The position numbers and the translations under genes are program-made. This document shows positions 42,741-53,056 of a stretch of DNA of 53,056 nucleotides, in pieces. A model generated the notes under the pieces. It made no database searches, was not told the DNA's origin, and was given only the letters and a program-made list of their open reading frames with translations. Positions within the stretch are counted from its first letter, which is position 1; each line of letters begins with the position of its first letter. Source of the stretch: Cyanobium sp. FGCU6 (GTDB lineage: Bacteria; Cyanobacteriota; Cyanobacteriia; PCC-6307; Cyanobiaceae); contig JANWUR010000026.1 of NCBI GenBank assembly GCA_024958655.1, positions 1 through 53,056 on the forward strand. Direction: 5' to 3'.

Positions 42741-44676
42741 CCCCCTCCACCAACAGGGAGCGGACATGGCTGATGATGCCGGCCGCATCGATGCCCTGGT
42801 GGGGGAACTGCTCCCACAACCCTCCGCAGCCCTCGCGCACGGTGCCGAGCCGGGCGTAGGCCGGCCGGTGGCCACGCTCCAGCAACCAGGTGCCGAAGCG
42901 GCTGCCGAGGCCGGTGCGGCGGTTGAAGGCTTCCACCACCAGCACGAAGGGCGAGGCGCCGATGCGGGCCATCATCTCCTCATCGACGACGTTGAGCGTG
43001 GACTTGTTGATCAGCGCCACCTCGATGCCGTCCTCACGGAGCTGCTCCACGGCATCGAGCGCCCGGTAGAGGCCGTCGCCGAAGCTCACGATCGTGCCGG
43101 CGCTGCCCTCCCGCACCACCTCGTCGCGGCCGGGGCGGAAGACGTAGCCCTCGCCGTACAGGTCGCTGCCATCCGCCGCCAGCAGGTTGGGGACCTTGCT
43201 GCGGGTGGAGAAGAGGAAGCGCAGGCCCGGATCGTCGAACACCGCCTCCAGGCAGGCCTGCATCTGGCCGGCATCGGCTGGGAAGTAGAGGCGCGTGGGG
43301 TGCTCGTCCTCCTCGAGACCGTTGTCGGCGAAGAAGTTGTTGAGGCCGAAGTGGCAGGTGTTGTCCGCCATGTCGTCGATGCCGGCATGGGAGAAGTGGG
43401 CCAGCACGTTGGCCCCGTTCAGCCGCGCCATGGTGATCTCGGAGATGCACATCTCCAGGAAGGCGCTGAAGGTGGCGAAGACACCCTGGCGGCCCGGCTC
43501 CATGCCGAAGCCGGCGGCGGCCGAGAAGTTGGCCCGCTCCATGATGCCGCCGCTCACGAAGATCTCCGGGAACGCCTTGCGGATCTGGGCCAGACCGCAT
43601 GATCCCTCCAGATCGCTGTCCACCACCAGGACGCTCCGCTTGCGCTCCGTCGGGTCCATCCGCCCGAGGATCTGCACCGCCTTGTCGCCGAACACGTTGC
43701 GGTTGGCGCTCCAGGTGGAGCCCGATCCCCTTGAGGTGGTGGGGTTCTCAGGCTTGACGATCGCCTTCAGGCAGCGGACGGCGGCGTCCTGGCCGCGACC
43801 CTCCAGGTAGGCGATCGCCTTCTCCACCGGAATCACATCGTGGCCATGGGTGGAGCCCTCCAGCCCCTCGATGCCCACGCACATGCGGCGCCGATTGATC
43901 ACCGCCACCGGTCCGTCGGTGGTGACCGCCTGCTGGATGCGGCGATAGAGGGCATCGAGATCCTCGCCGTCGCCGGCGAAGGTGGCGAGCCCCTGGCCGC
44001 CGAGGGTGCGGGCGAGGTCGAAGCCCGGCTGGTAGCTGGAGGGATGGCCCGCGATCGTGACGTCGTTGTCGTCGATCAGCAGTTTCACGTTGAGGCGGTG
44101 GGCCACCGCGAAACGCGCCGCCTCGGCATCATCGCCCTCCTGCTGGGCGCCGTCGGAGCCGAGACAGAAGACGATCCGCTCCGGGTGGGCGAGCGCGACC
44201 CCGTTGATGAACGGCCAGAGGTGCCCCAGCCGCCCGGAGCTGAACTGCACCCCCGGGGTCAGGCCCAGCTCGGGGTGGCCGGGCAGCTTCGCGTGGGCCT
44301 CCCGGTAGCGGAGCAGGGCTTCGGCGGGAAGGTGCCCCCGCAGCACCGCCATCAGGTACTGGGTGGCTACCCGGTGGCCGGCCTCATCGAAGAAGATCGG
44401 CACGAAGCGGTCGGGGGCGCCGCGGAACAGTCCGTCGAGGATCATCACCTCGGGCACCGTGTCGTAGGGGCCGCCGGTGTGACCGCCCACGCCGCGGGCG
44501 GCCCCGGTGGCGGTGAAGAACACGATCACGTCGCGGCAGAGCTGGAGGTTGGCCTCCAGGATCCGCTTCTCCTCGGCCGTGAGCGCGGGCCGGGCCGGAT
44601 CCAGCGTCAGCGGCTGGTAGGCCCCCAGATCGATCGGGAAGCTTGAGGTCACGGGCGAAGAGGCAAGGGAGGTCAT
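42706..44676 (-). CDS. Transketolase-family TPP enzyme
   Basis: The 656-residue protein has a TPP-binding half (VGGHTGGPYDTVPEV, FCLGSDGAQQEGDDAEAARF... then DDNDVTIAGHP) and a pyrimidine/C-terminal half (GGIMERANFSAAAGFGMEPGRQGVFATFSAFLEM, VEAFNRRTGLGSRFG). It is a complete transketolase-like enzyme but visibly distant from the housekeeping TktA type, so the substrate is uncertain. The ATG at 44676 is chosen over an earlier frame start. It is third in a minus-strand set with the phosphatase and glgP. Confidence 0.85.
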   Translation of the reverse strand: MTSLASSPVTSSFPIDLGAYQPLTLDPARPALTAEEKRILEANLQLCRDVIVFFTATGAARGVGGHTGGPYDTVPEVMILDGLFRGAPDRFVPIFFDEAGHRVATQYLMAVLRGHLPAEALLRYREAHAKLPGHPELGLTPGVQFSSGRLGHLWPFINGVALAHPERIVFCLGSDGAQQEGDDAEAARFAVAHRLNVKLLIDDNDVTIAGHPSSYQPGFDLARTLGGQGLATFAGDGEDLDALYRRIQQAVTTDGPVAVINRRRMCVGIEGLEGSTHGHDVIPVEKAIAYLEGRGQDAAVRCLKAIVKPENPTTSRGSGSTWSANRNVFGDKAVQILGRMDPTERKRSVLVVDSDLEGSCGLAQIRKAFPEIFVSGGIMERANFSAAAGFGMEPGRQGVFATFSAFLEMCISEITMARLNGANVLAHFSHAGIDDMADNTCHFGLNNFFADNGLEEDEHPTRLYFPADAGQMQACLEAVFDDPGLRFLFSTRSKVPNLLAADGSDLYGEGYVFRPGRDEVVREGSAGTIVSFGDGLYRALDAVEQLREDGIEVALINKSTLNVVDEEMMARIGASPFVLVVEAFNRRTGLGSRFGTWLLERGHRPAYARLGTVREGCGGLWEQFPHQGIDAAGIISHVRSLLVEGVRPADPSRDPA

Positions 44677-44796
44677 GGTTGAAGCCACTCCTGGTAGCGC
44701 TTGCGGAGATCCGGCCGGATCGCCAGGGCGTGTGCGTCTCTGGACTAGCCAGGAAAGGTGAAGAACACCCCTTGCGGAGGACACCCCTTCACGATT

Positions 44797-45396
44797 TCAC
44801 GTTGGCCACACCAGTGGGGCGTTCCAGGAGCGGATCGCGGGGATGCCGCGGTAGTGGGACAGGATCGAGAGCGTGGCGGTGTCCAGCAGGAAGCGGCTGC
44901 CGGCCAGAGGCGGCAGATCGATCCAGCGGGCGGCCAGCATCCGGAACACATGCCCGTGGGCGAAGAGCGCCACGCGCCCCTCGGTGCGGCGGAGCCGGGC
45001 GATCAGCCGGTCGACCCGCCCGGCGATCGCCTCGGGGCTCTCACCGCCCGGTGCTCCGTCGCGGAACAGCAGCCAGCCGGGGGCCTCGGCGTGGATGGCG
45101 GCCGTGGTCTGCCCTTCGTAGTCGCCGTAGTTCCACTCCGACAGATCGGGCTCGATCTGCATCCGATCGGCGAGACCGGCCAGCTCGCACGTCTCGCGGG
45201 CCCGCTGCATCGGGCTGCAGAGCACCAGGCTGAAGTCGATGGGCTCCAGCACCGGCCGCAGAAGCCGGGCGGCCTGGCGTCCGGTCGCGGTCAGGGGCAG
45301 GTCGGTGGAGCCGGTGTGCTGGCCCGAGAGGCTCCACTCCGTCTCGCCATGGCGGATGAGGTGCACCTCCACGGTGCGGTGCTCGGATGGGTCCAT
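44797..45396 (-). CDS. Histidine phosphatase / phosphoglycerate mutase-like protein
   Basis: The 199-residue protein has the catalytic RHGETEW motif near residue 15, LCSPMQRARETCELAG, the acid in EWNYGDYEG and the second histidine in LFAHGHVFRML. Such enzymes dephosphorylate sugar phosphates or small phosphoesters. Placed 51 bases after glgP and before the transketolase-like gene, it probably acts on a sugar phosphate in glycogen use. Confidence 0.9.
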   Translation of the reverse strand: MDPSEHRTVEVHLIRHGETEWSLSGQHTGSTDLPLTATGRQAARLLRPVLEPIDFSLVLCSPMQRARETCELAGLADRMQIEPDLSEWNYGDYEGQTTAAIHAEAPGWLLFRDGAPGGESPEAIAGRVDRLIARLRRTEGRVALFAHGHVFRMLAARWIDLPPLAGSRFLLDTATLSILSHYRGIPAIRSWNAPLVWPT

Positions 45397-45447
45397 CGAA
45401 GAGACCAGAAGAGGGGATCGGGGGGTGGGGTTCGGCCGGGTCTCCGC

Positions 45448-47979
<2,532 letters not shown>

Positions 47980-48079
47980 GGCAGGGGCGGGCCGATGACC
48001 TCAGGGTCGTGGAGGCGGGTGAAGAGGAGATCAAGCGCGCCCCCAGCCCCGGCAAAGGAAAGGAACGCCGGCGACGCCG

Positions 48080-49585
<1,506 letters not shown>

Positions 49586-49705
49586 GGTGCCGCAGGGAAG
49601 CCGGCTGAGCCGGCGATGCACCAAGAACCTACCGAGAGGGCGCCGATCCGGACGGGCGTGGGTCAGGATGGGGGGCGGTCCCTTTGTCCGTACGCGGATC
49701 CCGCC

Positions 49706-51034
49706 TTGAGTTCGGCCTCCCCCTCAGCGCCTGTCTCGGCTCCTGTGCTTGACACCACCCGCTCCCAGGAGATCTTCACCGCCGCCCAGAAGCTGATGCC
49801 CGGTGGCGTCAGTTCGCCGGTGCGGGCCTTCAAGTCGGTCGGCGGCCAGCCGATCGTCTTCGAGCGGGTCAAGGGCGCCTACGCCTGGGACGTGGACGGC
49901 AACCGCTACATCGATTACGTGGGCAGCTGGGGACCCGCCATCTGCGGCCACAGCCATCCCGAGGTGATCGCCGCCCTGCGCGCCGCCCTGGAGAAGGGCA
50001 CCAGCTTCGGTGCCCCCTGCGAGCTGGAGAACCAGCTGGCCGAGATGGTGATCGAGGCCGTGCCCTCGGTGGAGATGGTGCGCTTCGTGAACTCCGGCAC
50101 CGAGGCCTGCATGGCGGTGCTGCGCCTGATGCGGGCCTTCACCGGCCGCGAGAAGCTGATCAAGTTCGAGGGCTGCTACCACGGCCACGCCGACATGTTC
50201 CTGGTGAAGGCCGGCTCCGGCGTCGCCACCCTCGGCCTGCCCGATTCCCCTGGCGTGCCCCGCGCCACCACCGCCTCCACCCTCACCGCTCCCTACAACT
50301 GCCTGGAGTCGGTCAAGAAGCTGTTCGCCGACAACCCCGGTGAGATCGCCGGCGTGATCCTCGAGCCGGTGGTGGGCAACGCCGGCTTCATCACCCCCGA
50401 GCCCGGCTTCCTCGAGGGCCTGCGGGAGATCACCCGTGAGCACGGCGCCCTGCTGGTGTTCGACGAGGTGATGACCGGCTTCCGCATCAGCTATGGCGGT
50501 GCCCAGGCCCGCTTCGGCATCACCCCCGATCTCACCACGATGGGCAAGGTGATCGGCGGCGGCCTGCCGGTGGGCGCCTACGGCGGCCGGGCCGACATCA
50601 TGGAGATGGTGGCGCCGGCGGGCCCGATGTATCAGGCGGGCACCCTCAGCGGCAACCCGCTGGCGATGACCGCCGGCATCCGCACGCTGGAGCTGCTCAG
50701 ACAGCCCGGCACCTACGAGCGGCTGGAGGCGATCACCAGGCGTCTGAGCGACGGCATCGGCGAAGCCGCCCGCGCCGCCGGGCTGCCCTACAGCGGCGGA
50801 TCGATCAGCGCCATGTTCGGCTTCTTCCTCTGCGAGGGGCCGGTGCGCAATTTCGAGCAGGCCAAGGCCACCGACAGCGAGCGCTTCGGCCGCCTGCATC
50901 GGGCGATGCTCGAACGGGGCATCTACCTGGCGCCCAGCTCCTTCGAGGCCGGCTTCACCTCGCTGGCCCACAGCGATGCCGACATCGACGCCACCCTGGC
51001 CGCCTTCCGCGACGCCTTCGCCGCCGTCGCCTGA
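49706..51034 (+). CDS. hemL: Glutamate-1-semialdehyde 2,1-aminomutase
   Basis: HemL makes 5-aminolevulinate for chlorophyll, haem and bilins. The 442-residue PLP enzyme has [55 protein letters not shown] and the PLP lysine K281 in [18 protein letters not shown], very close to marine and freshwater Synechococcus HemL. TTG at 49706 gives a short Ser/Pro-rich leader; GTG at 49745 is the alternative start. It is divergent from glcD. Confidence 0.95.
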   Translation: MSSASPSAPVSAPVLDTTRSQEIFTAAQKLMPGGVSSPVRAFKSVGGQPIVFERVKGAYAWDVDGNRYIDYVGSWGPAICGHSHPEVIAALRAALEKGTSFGAPCELENQLAEMVIEAVPSVEMVRFVNSGTEACMAVLRLMRAFTGREKLIKFEGCYHGHADMFLVKAGSGVATLGLPDSPGVPRATTASTLTAPYNCLESVKKLFADNPGEIAGVILEPVVGNAGFITPEPGFLEGLREITREHGALLVFDEVMTGFRISYGGAQARFGITPDLTTMGKVIGGGLPVGAYGGRADIMEMVAPAGPMYQAGTLSGNPLAMTAGIRTLELLRQPGTYERLEAITRRLSDGIGEAARAAGLPYSGGSISAMFGFFLCEGPVRNFEQAKATDSERFGRLHRAMLERGIYLAPSSFEAGFTSLAHSDADIDATLAAFRDAFAAVA

Positions 51035-51054
51035 GGCTGCTCCTCAGCAGCTTC
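51031..51054 (+). terminator. Hairpin after hemL
   Basis: Overlapping stems CTGAGG/CCTCAG and GCTGCT/AGCAGC can form at the hemL stop. The following TTCT is short on uridines, so this is only a weak terminator candidate. Confidence 0.35.
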
Positions 51055-51097
51055 TCCCAGGTGGTCGTCCACAGCACGCCCACCTCCGGAGGACACC

Positions 51098-52105
51098 ATG
51101 GGCAGAGCGGTGATCGGCTTGCGGGCATGGCTGGCGATCCCCGCCGTGCTGATCGGCCTGCTGGCCTCCCAGCGCGCGCCCGAGCTGCCCACGGTGCAGG
51201 GGCTGGTGGGGCAGCTCGAGGGGGGACCTTTCCGGTTCCGCGCTGAGGGGGATCGCTGCAGCCTGCGCCGGGAGGCGGCCTTTCCCGCCAGCCTCGTGAG
51301 CTGGCTGATGGAGGGCGGCGACGACCTCACCAGCCGGGCGGATGCGGCCCGCTGTCTCGGCCAGCTGGGTCCGGCCGCCCGCCCCGCCGTGCCGGCTCTG
51401 CTGCGGGCTCTCGACTCCGCGCCCGGGGATCGCGACACCGGCCATGGCTATGCGGGGGTCGGCATCATCTCGGTGCGGAGCGCGGTGATCGAGGCCCTCG
51501 GGCGCATCGGCGACGGGCGGGCCCTGGGGCCCCTGGCCGAGGTGCTGGCCACCCAGCCGGCCCATGCCCGGGTCAGCCTGGAGGCGCTGCAGGCGCTGGG
51601 GCCGCAGGCCAGCGGCCAGGCCGGGCTGATCACCGCCGTGCTGGAGGCGCGCATCGCCGACCGGGCGGGGCGCGCCCAGGCCTGCCGCCGGGCTGTGCTG
51701 GCCCTGGACGAGCGACTGGCGAGGGAGGCGGTGGTGCAACGTCTGGAGCGGCAGCACCCCGAACGCACCCGGCACGTGTTCCAGGACGCGGACGTGGCAG
51801 CCGCCCTGCGCACCCTCGACCGCCGCTCGCCTGACTACCTCAAACAGCGTGAGGGCGTGTGCCGCGACCCGGTGGCGGAAGCCGCCCTGCGGGCCCTGGC
51901 GGCGATCCGCTGCGCAACCTGTCTGCCCCCGATCGTTTCCGCCCTGCGGGAGCCCTGGCTGGCGTCCGCCGCCGCCTGGGAGCTGGGGCGGATCCGGCCC
52001 CTGCCGCCCGCTGCCGTGCCTGCCCTGCGGGCCGTGATCGCCTCACCCAGCCACGGTCCGCTGGCCCGGGAGAGCGCCAGGACGGCCCTGTTGGATTCGG
52101 GCTGA
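51098..52105 (+). CDS. HEAT-repeat protein with N-terminal hydrophobic segment
   Basis: The 335-residue protein begins with a membrane anchor or signal (LRAWLAIPAVLIGLLAS) and then contains several HEAT/PBS-lyase-type repeats (DAARCLGQLGPAARPAVPALLRAL, SAVIEALGRIGDGRALGPLAEVL, EAALRALAAIR, SAAAWELGRIRPLPPAAVPAL). Such repeats form protein-interaction solenoids; some cyanobacterial members are bilin lyases, but this exported form is not one that I recognise. GGAGG 6 bases before the ATG supports the start. Confidence 0.8.
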   Translation: MGRAVIGLRAWLAIPAVLIGLLASQRAPELPTVQGLVGQLEGGPFRFRAEGDRCSLRREAAFPASLVSWLMEGGDDLTSRADAARCLGQLGPAARPAVPALLRALDSAPGDRDTGHGYAGVGIISVRSAVIEALGRIGDGRALGPLAEVLATQPAHARVSLEALQALGPQASGQAGLITAVLEARIADRAGRAQACRRAVLALDERLAREAVVQRLERQHPERTRHVFQDADVAAALRTLDRRSPDYLKQREGVCRDPVAEAALRALAAIRCATCLPPIVSALREPWLASAAAWELGRIRPLPPAAVPALRAVIASPSHGPLARESARTALLDSG

Positions 52106-52156
52106 TCAGCATGGCCCTGGCCTGGATGTCACGGGTCACAGCCCGGCGGCGCCTGC

Positions 52157-52355
52157 CCGCTGGTTCGAGGCCAGTTGGTTCGAGACCGGCTGGACGGTGG
52201 ATGGCAGGCCCCGGCTCAGCCATGGCGAGCCCCGGGGGGAGGATCCCGGCTACGCGAGCTTTCGGCAGGAGGGCCGCAATGTGGTGATCGTGAGCGATGC
52301 GGGCACCATGCGTGAACGCCTGGACCCCTGGCTTTCTGGCCCACAAGGGGGCTGA
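52157..52355 (+). pseudogene. C-terminal fragment of an unidentified protein
   Basis: A frame without a clear start reads ARWFEASWFETGWTVDGRPR, then HGEPRGEDPGYASFRQEGRN and VVIVSDAGTMRERLDPWL before a TGA at 52353-52355. It has the look of a real protein end rather than a shadow frame, but no ATG/GTG in a sensible place precedes it. It may be a gene remnant or use a start inside the HEAT gene. Confidence 0.35.
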
Positions 52356-53056
52356 ACCGGAATGGATGATCAACCCCATACGTGCTTGTTCGAAGGATCT
52401 ACCAGCAAGCCGCGGCAGCCCACACCTGGAACAACAGCTTTACACCCTATTAGCAGATAAACGACAGGATTCTATGGGCGAGGTCGTGGGATACTCGACG
52501 ACGCAACCGGAACCAGCTCACAAGAGGAGCGGCACTAAGATGATTGCAGATATCAAGAAAACTCGGGCCTTCGTTTCGTCTTTGCATGAGGAGTAGCACG
52601 AATACTCCTTATGCGCCCGCCGCAAGATTGCGTTCGCGGCCGCTACCGAAACCAGCCTGCGCAACTGCCCGCCACCAACGCGCCAAGCTTCTTGTAGGAT
52701 TCGCTACACGTGGCTATCGGGTCCGATAACCACTGTTCCTGACGAACATATTCCAGTGAAACTGCCTGCAACTTCTGGGATTACAGCCTCGGCACGAAGG
52801 TGGTTCACGGCAAGTAGCAGGGTCGGTGCCGTGGTTCACGGAAACCATTCAATAAGCGTTCGAAGGATCGTAAAACCAGGGCAATAATAATTACTGTAGG
52901 ATTAGTGGTCTTAAATTTTTCTTATTGGCGATCTAATCCGCGCAAATTGTGAGCCTGCTTAATAGAAAAGATCAAACATACAGGATTTCCTTAAATCGGG
53001 CTTGGACGGCCCCACGCGCTGATTTGTAACACAGTGAACACATCTTAGGCGGATCC
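52356..53056. other. AT-richer, gene-free end of window
   Basis: Base composition drops sharply compared with the rest of the window and no convincing gene is found. Short direct repeats are present: GTTCGAAGGATC at 52388 and 52858, GTGGTTCACGG at 52800 and 52831, and the inverted repeat TATCGG-GT-CCGATA at 52715-52728. An 18-residue frame with a good AGGAG site (52540-52596) is probably not a gene. The segment may be the edge of a transferred or decayed region. Confidence 0.5.

Noticed and set aside
52297..52596. 99-residue frame at the window end
   Set aside because: It crosses the composition break and overlaps the C-terminal fragment at 52157-52355; residues resemble no family and codon use is irregular.

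Overview
The window is GC-rich, gene-dense DNA from a unicellular cyanobacterium, most likely a Cyanobium/Synechococcus-type picocyanobacterium. The evidence is phycocyanin genes (cpcBA), a HemL of the cyanobacterial type, NtcA/CysR-like Crp regulators, a Nif11 protein, and copies of the cyanobacterial octamer GCGATCGC (for example at 7661, 12671 and 17222). It reads as one large sulfur-acquisition and sulfur-economy region (about 1-39.4 kb) followed by a carbon-storage/central-metabolism block (40.4-52.1 kb) and a gene-poor, AT-richer end (52.36-53.06 kb).

Layout: a first sulfate-transport ATPase (cysA1), a LysR regulator coupled to a small gene, a Cad-family exporter operon and a prohibitin-like gene (0-6.4 kb); metY-metX (6.7-9.2 kb); a divergent pair of exported rhodanese and TsuA/YeeE-type thiosulfate transporter (9.3-11.6 kb); a fused flavoprotein/ETHE1-like protein with an altered iron-ligand position, a small rhodanese and a clade-D-like beta-carbonic anhydrase (12.6-16.2 kb); cysK-cysE (16.8-18.8 kb); cysT-cysW (19.1-21.0 kb); a BASS transporter; cysA2, two Rrf2 regulators, a first cysR-like Crp gene, and tandem sulfate-binding proteins sbpA1-sbpA2 (23.1-28.6 kb); a glutamine amidotransferase, an inactive rhodanese with membrane anchor, a second metX and a ChrA/SrpC-type transporter (28.6-32.5 kb); an orphan SsuA-like binding protein, a second Cad-family protein, and a second cysR translationally coupled to an SLC13/TrkA-C sulfate permease (32.5-36.9 kb); TauE/SafE and cpcBA (37.4-39.4 kb).

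The outstanding feature is cpcBA. Both phycocyanin subunits have lost every methionine except the initiator, and keep only the chromophore cysteines plus one conserved cysteine in CpcB. Together with the surrounding sulfur genes this points to a sulfur-sparing phycocyanin comparable to the Calothrix cpc3 type, here embedded in a sulfate/thiosulfate regulon. I infer that sulfur starvation turns on uptake (SbpA, CysTWA, SLC13, TsuA, ChrA), assimilation (CysKE, MetYX), sulfane-sulfur handling (rhodaneses, ETHE1-like fusion), and replacement of the bulk light-harvesting protein by a low-sulfur version. Two CysR-like regulators with a shared 21-bp upstream element, and two Rrf2 proteins, are candidate controllers.

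The second block holds a GH13 amylase with a C-terminal starch-binding domain, an operon of glycogen phosphorylase, histidine phosphatase and a transketolase-like enzyme, a glycolate-oxidase-type FAD enzyme, hemL and a HEAT-repeat protein. No tRNA, rRNA, intact insertion sequence or CRISPR array was recognised.
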